From positions 1 to 46,576 of the forward strand of contig SHVV01000005.1 in the NCBI GenBank assembly GCA_009694095.1: 46,576 nt of DNA, in the 5' to 3' direction. The notes beneath the pieces are model-generated. The model had not been told where the DNA came from. It made no database searches and worked only from the letters and a program-made list of their open reading frames with translations. Position 1 is the stretch's first letter; each line of letters starts with the position of its first letter. The translations under genes were made by a program, and so were the position numbers. This document shows, piece by piece, positions 8,788 through 18,653 of the stretch. The DNA is from Alphaproteobacteria bacterium (lineage in GTDB: Bacteria > Pseudomonadota > Alphaproteobacteria > SHVV01).

Positions 8788-9594
8788 TCACTGCTGTTGT
8801 TGGTCCATCGCGACACGGAACCCGACCCGGCCGATGGTTTCGACCGAAAGCGAGACGGCGGCGCCAACCTTGAGCGGCTCGGCCGCCGTCGCAGATCCCG
8901 CCATCACGATGTAGCCCGCTTGAATTCTGTCGCCGGCCAACGCGGCGAGGCGCGCTGCTTGCACCAGCGAACGCGCCGGGTGGCCGAGAATTGCCGCCGA
9001 CGATCCGATCTGAACCGGGCGGCCATCGATTTCGAGCACCATCCCCAGGTTGCTGATGTCGATGTCGGGACGATGCCAGGGACCGAGCAAATATCCGGCC
9101 GCTGAACAGTTGTCGGCGACGACGTCGGCGAGGGTGAATTTGAAGTCGCGATAGCGCGAATCGATCACCTCGATCGCTGGAGCGATCGCCTCGACGGCCG
9201 CCATCGCTTGCGCGACGCTTATGGGTCCGCCGAGCGGAGCCTTCAAAAGAAACGCAATCTCGGGTTCGACGCGCGGTTGAATGTACGCCGAGAGCGTGAT
9301 CTCGCCGCCGTCGTCGATCAGCATTCCGTCGGTCAGCCGGCCATAGATCGGTTCGGCGATTCCCATTTGCGCCGCTTTGGCGCGACTCGTCAGCCCAAGC
9401 TTGATGCCCGAGCGCTCGTCCTGGCGATTGAGCCGATGTTCGACGAGCGCCATCTGGATTCGGTAGGCGTCGACGAGCGTAACCGCCTCGCCGGCGCTGA
9501 GCTGTGGCAACGGGATACCGGACGTCATGGCTTCATCAAGCGCCCGGGCATGTTTGGCGACATCGATTGCGAGTCGTCGAGACGCGCGCGCCAT
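8788..9594 (-). CDS. 4-oxalocrotonate decarboxylase-like enzyme (hydratase/decarboxylase family)
   Basis: The 268-residue protein belongs to the family shared by 2-oxopent-4-enoate hydratase and 4-oxalocrotonate decarboxylase. Features matching the decarboxylase branch (XylI, DmpH, NbaG) include GLTSRAKAAQMGIAEPIYGRL, RVEPEIAFLL, the metal-ligand style segment APAIEVIDSRYRDFKF and SAAILGHPARSLVQAA. The reaction would convert 2-oxohex-3-enedioate to 2-oxopent-4-enoate plus CO2 in the lower meta-cleavage pathway. It starts 3 nt after the stop of the partner hydratase, with a GAGGAG ribosome site. In known systems the two proteins form a complex so that the unstable dienol is channelled. Confidence 0.85.
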   Translation of the reverse strand: MARASRRLAIDVAKHARALDEAMTSGIPLPQLSAGEAVTLVDAYRIQMALVEHRLNRQDERSGIKLGLTSRAKAAQMGIAEPIYGRLTDGMLIDDGGEITLSAYIQPRVEPEIAFLLKAPLGGPISVAQAMAAVEAIAPAIEVIDSRYRDFKFTLADVVADNCSAAGYLLGPWHRPDIDISNLGMVLEIDGRPVQIGSSAAILGHPARSLVQAARLAALAGDRIQAGYIVMAGSATAAEPLKVGAAVSLSVETIGRVGFRVAMDQQQQ

Positions 9595-9597
9595 ATC

Positions 9598-10389
9598 CTA
9601 GCTCCTCGAGAAAGCGGCGCGCACCGAGCCAAGACCCGAAATGCGCGCGGTGTAGACTTCGCCCGGCGCTGCCGACACCATCGGGCCGAGCGCGCCGGAC
9701 ATGACGATGTCGCCCGCCGCCAATGGGCGGCTGCGCCGCACCATTTCGGCAGCGACCCAGCGCAGCGCGTTCAGCGGGTGGCCGAGGCAGGCAGCGCCGG
9801 CGCCAACCGAGATCGGCTCGCCCCGATTCTCCACGGTCATGCCACACAAGCGGCCATCAAAATCGTCGATCGCGCGCCTTTCGTTGCCGAGTACGAACAA
9901 GCCGGACGAGGCGTTGTCGGCGATGGAGTCGAGGATATTGATGTCCCATTTGGCGATCCGACTGCCGACCACTTCGATCGCCGGAACGGCGTAGCTGACG
10001 GCGCGGATCACGTCGGCGGCCGTCGGACGTTCATAAAGCAGCGGTCGCTCAAGCACGAAAGCGACCTCGGCCTCAATGCGCGGCTGCAGGACGGCGCCGA
10101 TTTCGATCTCCTCGCCGTCGCCGATCGCCATGTCGGCGAACAGCATGCCAAAATCGGGTCGGTCGACGCCGAGTTGCATCTGAACCGCTTTGGATGTCAG
10201 ACCGATCTTACGACCAACCAAGCGCCGGCCGGCGCCCAACCAGTAGCGGGTGTTCGCTTCTTGAACCGCGTAGGCGGCGGCGATGTCGCCCGTGGGCAAC
10301 CCGCCACGGACCGGCGGACATGGAATGCCGCTGTCGTAGGCACCACGCAAGCGCTCGGCCAAGCCCGCAATCGCCAGTTCGTCGACCAA
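9598..10389 (-). CDS. 2-oxopent-4-enoate hydratase-like enzyme
   Basis: About 263 residues of the 2-keto-4-pentenoate hydratase family (MhpD, XylJ, DmpE), with GRKIGLTSKAVQMQLGV, a metal-binding region QPRIEAEVAFVL and PAIEVVGSRIAKWDINILDSIADNAS. It would add water to 2-hydroxypenta-2,4-dienoate to give 4-hydroxy-2-oxovalerate. I chose the TTG at 10389 because a GGAGG motif sits six bases upstream; an in-frame GTG at 10434 would add 15 residues without a visible ribosome site. The aldolase and aldehyde dehydrogenase that complete the usual pathway are not in the window. Confidence 0.85.
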   Translation of the reverse strand: MVDELAIAGLAERLRGAYDSGIPCPPVRGGLPTGDIAAAYAVQEANTRYWLGAGRRLVGRKIGLTSKAVQMQLGVDRPDFGMLFADMAIGDGEEIEIGAVLQPRIEAEVAFVLERPLLYERPTAADVIRAVSYAVPAIEVVGSRIAKWDINILDSIADNASSGLFVLGNERRAIDDFDGRLCGMTVENRGEPISVGAGAACLGHPLNALRWVAAEMVRRSRPLAAGDIVMSGALGPMVSAAPGEVYTARISGLGSVRAAFSRS

Positions 10390-10608
10390 GTTCTCCCTCC
10401 GTACCGTGCCTGCGAACGGTCCAACTTCCGGCACTATTTCTAACGTTCGGCACTATAGTCGGTCTCTAGGTCGGCGAAAGCCTACATCTGGACGTTGAGC
10501 AACGCCGTAAGAACTCGCCACAAACAGTAAGGCAATACCCTTCCGCACTAGGTGGTGCGCCGAGCTGCTAGCGGAACCATCCAGACCTATTCTTAGGCTA
10601 TCGCGCCG

Positions 10609-11751
10609 ATGAGCATAACCAAGGCTAGCGAGCTAAAAGCCGCACTTCGCCGACACCGTGACTGGATCGAGAACGTCTTCGGCGGCACACGCGCCGCTCT
10701 GAGCCACCTCGATTTGCACGGCTCGAAACTTAACGCCGCGACACTCTCCGATGCGAAACTTACCGGCGTCATTCTCTCCGATTTCGATCTCGAAGGGGCG
10801 AACTTCACTGCCGCCGACTTGTTCGCTGCCGACCTATCGGGCTGCAACCTTGCGGGCGCTATTCTCACCCGCGCCGATCTACGTGGCACTAAGCTGCGCG
10901 ACGCTTGCCTCGACGGTGCAGATTTACGCGCCGCTCAGCTCTCGGAAGGCACGCTCGTCCTCGACCAGCGGCGTCAGAAAACGCGGTTCGTCAAACGCCA
11001 AGGCGGCGGGTTCAGCCTCAAAGGCGCGTCGCCCCAAGGCGTGAACCTCGACGACGTGAAGATCCCCGGGTCAGTCATCGCTCAGGCGGACTTGACCGGA
11101 GCGAGCTTGCGTAAGACCAACCTCGACGGCGCCAATCTCTCTCGCGCCGATATCACGGGCGCAAAGTGCACCGGCGCCAAACTCACCGACGTTGACTTGT
11201 CGGCAGCTGATCTCGGAAAGGCGCTGCGCGAGCGAGCGCCGCCCAAGGACCTTGCGCGTGCGATCGCCAAGCACGCCCAATGGCTCACGACCCGTGGCAA
11301 AAATGGAGCGCGCCTCGTTCTCAAGGACGGCGAATTCTCGACGGTCGACTTCGGCGCCGCCAACCTGACGGCGGCCGTGTTCAATGACATCCGGTTCGCC
11401 GCCGCGAACCTCGCCCACGCTAAACTTCGTTTCAGCAAATTTGCCGGTTGCGATTTATCGCGCGCCAATCTGGCGTCCGCCGATCTCGCCGGCGCTCGTT
11501 TCACGCGGTGCAAGCTCACCGAGAGCAACCTCGATAACGCAAAACTCGGACCGGCGAAAATCACCGACCGTTCCAGGCGTGGCACCGGCCGCGTGGCGGC
11601 GGCGTGGCTCGAACGAATCGATCTGCGCCGCGCCAATCTGACCGGCGCCATGCTCAAAGGCGCCCAGCTCGCGCACGCGGACTTAAAACGGCGCGACGAT
11701 CCGCTCGACCTGCCTCGCTCAAGCCGACCTCAGTCATGCAAAAGTCGCTGA
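10609..11751 (+). CDS. Pentapeptide-repeat protein
   Basis: The 380-residue protein consists largely of A(D/N)LXX repeats in two or three blocks (about residues 30-110, 140-205 and 235-360), for example AADLSGCNLAGAILTRADLRG and ANLSRADITGAKCTGAKLTDVDLSAADL, which fold as a right-handed quadrilateral beta-helix. Between blocks, around residue 220, there is a helical linker HAQWLTTRGKNGARLVLKDG that closely matches a linker in the response-regulator/pentapeptide protein at 43855-45474. The N-terminus (LKAALRRHRDWIENVFGG) resembles the same linker type. No signal peptide is seen. Function unknown; some family members mimic DNA, but nothing here shows that. Confidence 0.85.
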   Translation: MSITKASELKAALRRHRDWIENVFGGTRAALSHLDLHGSKLNAATLSDAKLTGVILSDFDLEGANFTAADLFAADLSGCNLAGAILTRADLRGTKLRDACLDGADLRAAQLSEGTLVLDQRRQKTRFVKRQGGGFSLKGASPQGVNLDDVKIPGSVIAQADLTGASLRKTNLDGANLSRADITGAKCTGAKLTDVDLSAADLGKALRERAPPKDLARAIAKHAQWLTTRGKNGARLVLKDGEFSTVDFGAANLTAAVFNDIRFAAANLAHAKLRFSKFAGCDLSRANLASADLAGARFTRCKLTESNLDNAKLGPAKITDRSRRGTGRVAAAWLERIDLRRANLTGAMLKGAQLAHADLKRRDDPLDLPRSSRPQSCKSR

Positions 11752-11777
11752 CCTTCAACCGAGCGACGGCGTTTTTT
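11744..11777 (+). terminator. Rho-independent terminator of the pentapeptide gene
   Basis: A GTCGCT...AGCGAC stem (11744-11749 with 11762-11767) with a 12-nt loop is followed by GGCG and six T residues (11772-11777). The stem begins inside the last codons and overlaps the stop codon at 11749-11751. Confidence 0.65.
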
Positions 11778-11936
11778 ATGATGCCGTCTAGATCGGCTCA
11801 GCGCACGGACCCGACCTGCGCCTTTGGCAGGCACACGCAATTCAAGACGGCGCGGTGAATCGTCGCCGCCCCATTGGGGATCCTTCCGATTCGCGGTGCG
11901 GAAAACGACGCGACCGATGGTCGATCGCGGCAATAG

Positions 11937-13046
<1,110 letters not shown>

Positions 13047-13319
13047 GGCGTGCTCCTCAGGGAGACGTAAGCGGCAGTATGCGGGCCAACCCGTGCCGGT
13101 CAATGCCTGCGCGCCGCCGCGTCGTATTTTTTGATAGATGCTGATCGCAGTGGTCGCCATCGTCGCCTTCCGAGACTGCCACCTCGCTGCCGGCGCAAAT
13201 GAGACGCGGGTGGGGCGGCGGCGGCGGCCACGTCAACCCACCGTTAACTTCCAGTTCCAAAATCTCGTCCCGAACCACCCGCACAGGTCGTGACAGGTTT
13301 CGAGAGAGGGAATAAAAAC

Positions 13320-13724
13320 GTGGTCCACGCGCGCAACAGCATCATCTTAGCGATGATTGTTCACATTGGGTTGGCCGGTGCCGCCCTGGCCAACACCGGG
13401 CCAGCCGAACGGTTCAGCACCCCGGTCGGCGATCCGCGTGGCATCACGCTCGCGATCGAAGCGTCCTGCGTCGGCGAGTCGGTGGCGTTCAGAGTCAAGA
13501 ATACCGGGCCCACTTGGCCATCGACCGGCGTGTTCGGCGTTTTCACCGAGCAGGGGGCGCCGATTCGGCAGTGGTCGCGGCGATTGACGGCCGGACAGAC
13601 GATTACGTTCACCCGCCCGGCGACAGCGGGCGACGGCCATTTCGTGTTTCGCGTTCCGCCGAACTGGGTAGCCGCCAATGCCACGGCCGGCAAGAACGCC
13701 GACGCCAAGATCGTCTGCTCGTAG
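13320..13724 (+). CDS. Hypothetical secreted protein, about 134 residues
   Basis: From a GTG at 13320 (with an AGGGA motif about 9 nt upstream) the product starts with a clear signal peptide: VHARNS, a hydrophobic core (IILAMIVHIGLAGAALA) and a probable cleavage after ALA. The mature part is about 107 residues with two cysteines (EASCVGES and the C-terminal KIVCS), which could form one disulfide. Beta-rich composition (AFRVKNTGP, FTRPATAGDGHFVFRVPPNW) suggests a small Ig-like fold. An in-frame GTG at 13290 would mask the signal peptide. I do not recognise a family. It is divergent from frmA and convergent with the TRAP operon. Confidence 0.65.
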   Translation: MVHARNSIILAMIVHIGLAGAALANTGPAERFSTPVGDPRGITLAIEASCVGESVAFRVKNTGPTWPSTGVFGVFTEQGAPIRQWSRRLTAGQTITFTRPATAGDGHFVFRVPPNWVAANATAGKNADAKIVCS

Positions 13725-13742
13725 CCAGCGCTGGCGCTCGGT

Positions 13743-15059
13743 CTACTGCCCCGGCCCCATCAGCGCCGTCGGCAACCAGGTGGCGATGCCGGGTACGAAG
13801 CACAACACGACCATGAATCCCAGCATGATCCAAACGAATGGCAGCGCGCCCTTGAGCACGGTCGAAACCGGCACGTCAGGCGCGACGCCGCGCAAAACGT
13901 AGAGGTTTAGCCCGACCGGCGGCGTGATCAGGCCGACCTCGAGGTTGACGGTCAGCATGACGCCGAACCAGATCAGGTCGAAGCCATTCCGCTCGAGGAC
14001 CGGTGTCAGAATCGGCATCACCATCAAAATGATCGCGACCGGGGGCAGGAAGCAGCCAGCGACCAACAAGAACACGTTGATCAAGAACAGCAGCACCCAG
14101 CGATTGAGCGAAAGGCTCACCAGCGCGTCGGCGGCCGTTTGCGTCACGTAAAGCAGCGACATCATGTACGAAAAAAGAGCCGCGGCGGCAATGATGACCA
14201 TGATCATGGTCGACTCGCGGATCGTGTCGCGGTAGATCGCCCACCAGTCGGAGAGCCGCCAGGTGCGGTAGATGACGACCACCAAGAACAGCGCCAGGAA
14301 CGCGCCGAGCGCGGCGACCTCGGACGGCGTCGCCAGGCCGCCGTACATGGCGTAGCCGATCGCGACGATGATGCCGAGAAACGGCGCCACCCGGGCCAGG
14401 CCGTCGATTTTTTCGCGCAGCGTGAAATGTTCGTCCGGCATCGGATGCGTCTTGAGATCGCGGCGCGCGGAGAGCCACGCGTAGAGCGAGAACAACACGA
14501 CGAGCACCGCGCCCGGAATCACGCCGGCGATGAATAGGCGCCCGATCGAGGTTTCGGTCACCAGACCGTAGAGGATGAACGTAATCGAGGGCGGAATCAG
14601 GATACCGAGCGTGCCGCCGGCGCAGATCGCCCCGGTCGCAAGCGATGGGCTGACGCCGCGGCGGATCATTTCCGGCACGCCGATCTTGCCGATCGCCGCG
14701 GCGGTCGCGGGTGACGAACCGCACACCGCCGCGAACAGGCCGCAGGCGACGATGTTGGCGATCACCAACCCGCCCGGGATGCGCGCCAACAGGCGGTGCA
14801 ACGAGACGTAGATATCGCGACCGGCCGCCGAAACGCCGATCGCGGCGCCGAGCAAAATGAACAGCGGGATGGTCAGGAGCGCGAACGAAGCGACCTCGTC
14901 CATCATCGTGTTCGAGACGATGGCGAGCGCGTTCGGACCGCCGAACACGGCGAGAAAGCCGAGCGCGACCAGCACCAAGCCCCAGGCGATCGGCAGGCCG
15001 CTGAACAGGACGATCAGCGTGACGACCAAGAGGAGCGTGCCGATCGCGGCGTCGCTCAC
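13743..15059 (-). CDS. dctM: TRAP transporter large permease (DctM-like)
   Basis: The 438-residue protein is highly hydrophobic, with about twelve membrane segments and the DctM hallmarks: LTIPLFILLGAAIG, the conserved CGSSPATAAAIGKIGVPEM loop, AGGTLGILIPPSI, and the C-terminal EVGLITPPVGLNLYVL. It is the sodium-driven transport subunit of a tripartite ATP-independent periplasmic transporter for organic acids or similar solutes. The start is a GTG overlapping the stop of the small permease by 4 nt (GTGA), so translation is coupled. An upstream extension of the open frame to 15668 is only shadow sequence. Confidence 0.92.
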   Translation of the reverse strand: MSDAAIGTLLLVVTLIVLFSGLPIAWGLVLVALGFLAVFGGPNALAIVSNTMMDEVASFALLTIPLFILLGAAIGVSAAGRDIYVSLHRLLARIPGGLVIANIVACGLFAAVCGSSPATAAAIGKIGVPEMIRRGVSPSLATGAICAGGTLGILIPPSITFILYGLVTETSIGRLFIAGVIPGAVLVVLFSLYAWLSARRDLKTHPMPDEHFTLREKIDGLARVAPFLGIIVAIGYAMYGGLATPSEVAALGAFLALFLVVVIYRTWRLSDWWAIYRDTIRESTMIMVIIAAAALFSYMMSLLYVTQTAADALVSLSLNRWVLLFLINVFLLVAGCFLPPVAIILMVMPILTPVLERNGFDLIWFGVMLTVNLEVGLITPPVGLNLYVLRGVAPDVPVSTVLKGALPFVWIMLGFMVVLCFVPGIATWLPTALMGPGQ

Positions 15060-15544
15060 TGGACCTCCGGATCGAGCAAGGGGCGAAAAATCTCGGCCAG
15101 GTATTGCAGCGCGGTGAGCCCGAGCCCGAGCGGCATCGTCGCGTAGAGCGGCCACTTGGCCGGCCGCCACAGGCTTTCCGACGTTTCGCCGTGCCTCCAG
15201 GCCTTGAGCGCGAGGTCGTAGCCATCGACCGCCAGGTAGACGCAGACGCCGAGGCTCAAGGCGCCGACCATGACCGCCATCGCCGTCGCCGCCCGGGTCG
15301 GCAGGAACTCGCTCAAGAGATCGACCGCGACGTGGCCCTTGGTCCGCGCGCAATACGGCGAGCCGAGGAAGATCGCGGCGACGATCGCGTAAACCGCGAA
15401 CTCGATCTCCCAATAGGCCGAGTTGCCGAGCGCCCGCCACAGCACCATCCAGGTCACGACCAGGACCGCGAGCGTGATCAGAATCGCCGCGATCGCGGCG
15501 CAGGCGACGCCGAGCGCATCGACGGTACGGACGAACGATCGCAT
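15056..15544 (-). CDS. dctQ: TRAP transporter small permease (DctQ-like)
   Basis: The 162-residue protein has four hydrophobic segments (VACAAIAAILITLAVLVVTWMVLW, WEIEFAVYAIVAAIFLGSPYCA, AMAVMVGALSLGVCVYLAVDGY and a C-terminal one near LYATMPLGLGLTAL). The SPYCARTKGHVAVDLL segment is the conserved DctQ signature (family form GxxxxLrxxgHVrVD). It lies 54 nt after the binding-protein gene and overlaps the large permease gene. Confidence 0.9.
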   Translation of the reverse strand: MRSFVRTVDALGVACAAIAAILITLAVLVVTWMVLWRALGNSAYWEIEFAVYAIVAAIFLGSPYCARTKGHVAVDLLSEFLPTRAATAMAVMVGALSLGVCVYLAVDGYDLALKAWRHGETSESLWRPAKWPLYATMPLGLGLTALQYLAEIFRPLLDPEVQ

Positions 15545-15598
15545 CGGCTGCCCCCTCGCCGGACGGACGCGACGCCGAGCGCGCGCGAACCCCGCCCG

Positions 15599-16621
15599 CT
15601 ACTTCACCTCGGCGATCAGATCGAGCAGTTCCTTGCCGGCCTTTGCGGTGTTCGCATACTCGACCCACGCGGTCTTCTTGGCGAGTTCGACCCAGGCGTC
15701 GTATTCGGCCTTGGTGAGAGCGCGGACCTTGGCGCCGGCCTTGACGTAAGCTTCAGCCATCTTCGCGCTCGCCTCTTGTTGCGTGCCGTCGAAGAACTCA
15801 TCGCTCGCGTCGGCCGCCTCCTTGAACGCGGTCTTTTGCGCCGGCGTCAATTTGTCCCACGCCGATTTCGCGATCACCAACGGCTGCAGCAACATCCAAA
15901 GCGTGTAGTCGCCGCCGATGGTGGCGAACTTGGTCTGCTCGAAAATCTTCATGCTGACGAAGGTTTCGGCCGACGTCAGCGTCGCGTTGAGGACGCCGGA
16001 CTGCAACGCCGGATAGATTTCGGTCGACGCCATCGCGTGCACCGAAGCGCCGGCGGCTTTGAGCATCGCCTCGAAGGTCGGATCGGCGGCCCGCATCGAC
16101 AGACCCTTGACCGAATCGGGGCCGGCGATCTCGCGGTCCTTGGTCGCGAACCCGCCCGGCGTCCACCACCAGGTGACGACGCGGATGCCGTTGGCCTCGG
16201 CCACTTCCTGAAGGCGCTGGTAAAACTTCGAGCCCTTCATGCGCTTGGCGTGCGCGAGCGAGGTCACGGTGCCGGGCATGATCGTGATCGAGAATTCGGG
16301 AATCTTGCCGACCGCGTAGGACAGCGGATAGACCGCCATTTCCAGCGAGCCCGCCTGCATGGCGTCGAGTTGCGCCACCGGCTTGATGTTGAGCGAACTC
16401 GAGGGATAGATGCGGAACTTGATATTTGGGTCGCGCTTCTTGACCTCGTCGACGAATACGCGCGTGGCGCGGTCGCGCGCGTCGGCGCCTTCCTTCCATT
16501 GGTGCGAGATCTTGATTTCTTGGGCAGCGACGGGCGCGAGCGCGGCCAAGGCGAGGCTCGCGGCGACCCCCGCCGCGACGAAGAGCGAAAGCGAACGCGA
16601 TAACAAAGCGGTTGGCGTCAT
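15599..16621 (-). CDS. dctP: TRAP transporter substrate-binding protein (DctP-like)
   Basis: The 340-residue protein has a signal peptide (residues 1 to about 34, ending near APVAAQ) followed by the DctP/SBP fold: IKISHQWKEGADARDR, DAMQAGSLEMAVYPLSYAVG, the KGLSMRAADP segment that contains the carboxylate-binding Arg in this family, and SGVLNATLTSAETFV. It captures the solute in the periplasm and delivers it to DctQM. A strong GAGGGAGG ribosome site precedes the ATG. It heads the dctPQM operon. The ligand cannot be read, though the tryptophan-rich VVTWWWTPGG loop may contribute to specificity. Confidence 0.92.
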   Translation of the reverse strand: MTPTALLSRSLSLFVAAGVAASLALAALAPVAAQEIKISHQWKEGADARDRATRVFVDEVKKRDPNIKFRIYPSSSLNIKPVAQLDAMQAGSLEMAVYPLSYAVGKIPEFSITIMPGTVTSLAHAKRMKGSKFYQRLQEVAEANGIRVVTWWWTPGGFATKDREIAGPDSVKGLSMRAADPTFEAMLKAAGASVHAMASTEIYPALQSGVLNATLTSAETFVSMKIFEQTKFATIGGDYTLWMLLQPLVIAKSAWDKLTPAQKTAFKEAADASDEFFDGTQQEASAKMAEAYVKAGAKVRALTKAEYDAWVELAKKTAWVEYANTAKAGKELLDLIAEVK

Positions 16622-16718
16622 GACGCACCTCCCTCGCAGCGGCGCCGATCGCCCGAGCGGCGAAATGAGTCGCGCTGGATCAAGTCCACTCTAACAGAAA
16701 TCGGCGCTTCGCCCAGGA

Positions 16719-17705
16719 TCAACGCGCCAAGCACCGGTTCACCAGTCCAAGCACGCCGTCGCTTGAGGTGAAGGAACCGCGGCGCGTCAAATAGGTCGTC
16801 GCCGGCGCGAGGTCGATCTCGACCTCCCACTCGCGTTCGAACAACGAGCGCATCGCTGCGTGAATGCTCGGGCTGTGGGTACCGAGGTGGATTCGGCGCA
16901 CCCGACGGCTCAACAAATCGATCGCTGGCGGCAACGCCGTCAGCTCCGAAGACTGCATGTCGATTTCGAGATAATCGACCGGGCCGAGCGGCGAGACGAC
17001 GTCGGCGACGGTCATGGTGCTCACCATCTCGATATCGGCGGGAACCTCGCCGAACTGAAACGAGACACCGGTCGTGCCGTCGAAGACGAGGTTGCGGACC
17101 GCTTGGGCGGCGCGGTCGTGCTTGACGATGGCGTCGACCACCATCGAGCAAAGGTCGGCGTGGTGCATGGCGAAGTTGGTGCCGGTGCGCACCGGTGAAA
17201 CGGTAAAGGGGACCGGCGCGTTCGACGAGCTCACGGCGACGTTGAGCAGCCAATGGTCAGCCGGGTCGAGGCCGTTTTCGGTGAAATGGGCCTTCATCGC
17301 CGCGAACATGTGGCGGTCGGCTTCGACGCCGACCAGCGTGAACGGCAAAGGTTTCAGCCGTCTGAACTGCAGCGCTGCGTTGACCAGCGGGCCGCCGTAG
17401 TGAGCCCCGAACGAGATCGCGACGTAGCGCTTGTCCGCCGCCTCGACCTAGTGCTACGTCGAAACCCCCTCGAAGAACGTTTCTCCGTCCTCGATCCGCG
17501 GCAGTCGCGTCGTGCAAAGTCCGGTGGCCGGATCGGGCGCATCGCCGCCGCAACCGGGAGGCAGCGCGACACCCAAAAAATTGCGCGCTCGGCGGCCGGC
17601 GACGGTTCTGCGCCAGGGGAAAATCGTCGTCAACGCGTCTTCGATCCGCGCTTCGAGCGCGCGGTCAAGCACGGCCGGTGCGTTGTTCGGGCGAGGCGCC
17701 GTCAT
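16719..17705 (-). pseudogene. FkbM-family methyltransferase gene with two in-frame TAG codons
   Basis: An ATG at 17705 with a perfect GGAGG site five bases upstream opens 83 codons that end in ETFFEGVST, then TAG, CAC, TAG (17454-17456 and 17448-17450). The very same frame continues with VEAADKRYVAISFGAHYGG and runs open to 16719. The downstream part carries the SAM-methyltransferase features of FkbM proteins: FTLVGVEADRHMF after a Rossmann-like glycine stretch, and DYLEIDMQSSELTALPPAI. Joined, the product would be about 328 residues, a normal length. No start codon lies between the TAGs and VEAADK, and the first usable TTG (17348) would remove the SAM-binding core. I call it a pseudogene; amber readthrough or a base-calling error are alternatives. 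Confidence 0.75.
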
Positions 17706-17776
17706 AAATCCCTCCCCGTCGTTCGGGCAGAGGATAGCGCCGGCACGGTTAACGATCCGTCACCATCGGACCGACG

Positions 17777-17809
17777 AAAAACGCCGGGCGCCCCGACACG
17801 GGGCCGCCC
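17777..17809 (-). terminator. Rho-independent terminator of the glutathione S-transferase gene
   Basis: Read on the minus strand, a GC-rich stem (GCCCCG-TGT-CGGGGC, extended by GGGC/GCCC with one bulge, 17786-17809) is followed by GGCG and five T residues (17777-17781). It lies 42 nt after the GST stop codon and upstream of the FkbM gene, so the two are separate transcription units. Confidence 0.7.
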
Positions 17810-17850
17810 AGCGTTCGACCGGCTTGAAGTCTAAGGCGCGTTAAGCGGGC

Positions 17851-18459
17851 CTACTTCGCGAGTCCTTCGACTTTGAGCGCTTCCTGCACATTCGGCCGCG
17901 CGGCGATTCGGTCGTAGTACGTCCTCACGTTCGGCCATTTAGCGAGGTCGATCTTGACGTGACCGGCCCACGACAGGACGGTGAACGCGTAGGCGTCGGT
18001 GACCGAGAACGCGTTGCCGTTCATGTACTGGTTCGATGCGAAATGGTCGTTGAGATAGGCCAGCCGCATTTCGAGGCGCTGCTGCGCCATGTCCTTGGCT
18101 TCCTTCGGCATGTTCGGGTTGAACAGCGGACCGAAGCCCTTGTGCAGCTCGGTGGCGATGAAGTTGAGCGTCTCTTGGGTGCGGTAGCGTTCCATCGTGC
18201 CGGCGGCCGGCGCGAGTTTCGCCCCCGTCGCCTTGTCGGCGATGTACTGCACGATTGCGGTGCCTTCGGTCAGGATCTGCCCGTCGTCGAGCTGGAGCGT
18301 CGGGACATAACCTTTGGGGTTCACTTTGTTGAAGTCGGCGCCGCTCTTGGTCTTCTTCGCCTTGAGGTCGACCTGTTCGAGGTCGAACTTGAGGCCTGAT
18401 TCGCGCAACGCGATGTGCGGCGAAAGCGAGCACGCGCCTGGTGAGTAATAGAGTTTCAT
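17851..18459 (-). CDS. gst: Glutathione S-transferase, beta-class-like (GstA)
   Basis: The 202-residue protein begins MKLYYSPGACSLSPHIAL, the signature of bacterial beta-class GSTs, with C10 as the likely glutathione-contacting cysteine. NPKGYVPTLQLDDG supplies the cis-proline, and LTEGTAIVQYIAD the gamma-glutamyl-binding residues. The C-terminal helical domain has the conserved FSVTDAYAFTVLSW N-capping segment. It conjugates or reduces electrophiles using glutathione. A GGAGGA ribosome site lies six bases before the ATG. The gene stands alone with its own terminator. Confidence 0.92.
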   Translation of the reverse strand: MKLYYSPGACSLSPHIALRESGLKFDLEQVDLKAKKTKSGADFNKVNPKGYVPTLQLDDGQILTEGTAIVQYIADKATGAKLAPAAGTMERYRTQETLNFIATELHKGFGPLFNPNMPKEAKDMAQQRLEMRLAYLNDHFASNQYMNGNAFSVTDAYAFTVLSWAGHVKIDLAKWPNVRTYYDRIAARPNVQEALKVEGLAK

Positions 18460-18562
18460 CCGTATTCCTCCGCTGAAGATTTGAAGCCGCGATCGAACGA
18501 CGGCGGGCGGGCCCTGAGGCCGAACGCTAAGATAGAGCGCCCCCCATCGGTGGTCAAAGAGC

Positions 18563-18620
18563 GGTGGGCCACGATCGGCGCTCGCATCAAGTTGATCGCC
18601 CGATCGATCGCACCACGATT
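18563..18620. repeat. Imperfect intergenic repeat, copy A
   Basis: This stretch starts with GGTGGGCCA and contains GGCGCTCGCATCAAGTTGAT then CGATCGATCGCACCA. It aligns with copies B (18873) and C (19804), but lacks the shared GAGCCGACCATGACCGA end. It lies in the 528-nt gap between the GST gene and the AT-rich membrane gene, where I see no gene. Confidence 0.7.
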
Positions 18621-18653
18621 GCGTTCAGTGCGGGGGCATCGCTCCAAGTCGCC

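Noticed and set aside
15104-16603. 499-codon open frame on the plus strand
   Set aside because: It is antisense to the TRAP dctQ and dctP genes, and has no recognizable domain.
17454-17705. 83-codon open frame taken as a separate small gene
   Set aside because: Its frame and content continue past two TAG codons into FkbM-like sequence, so it is better read as the 5' end of one interrupted gene.
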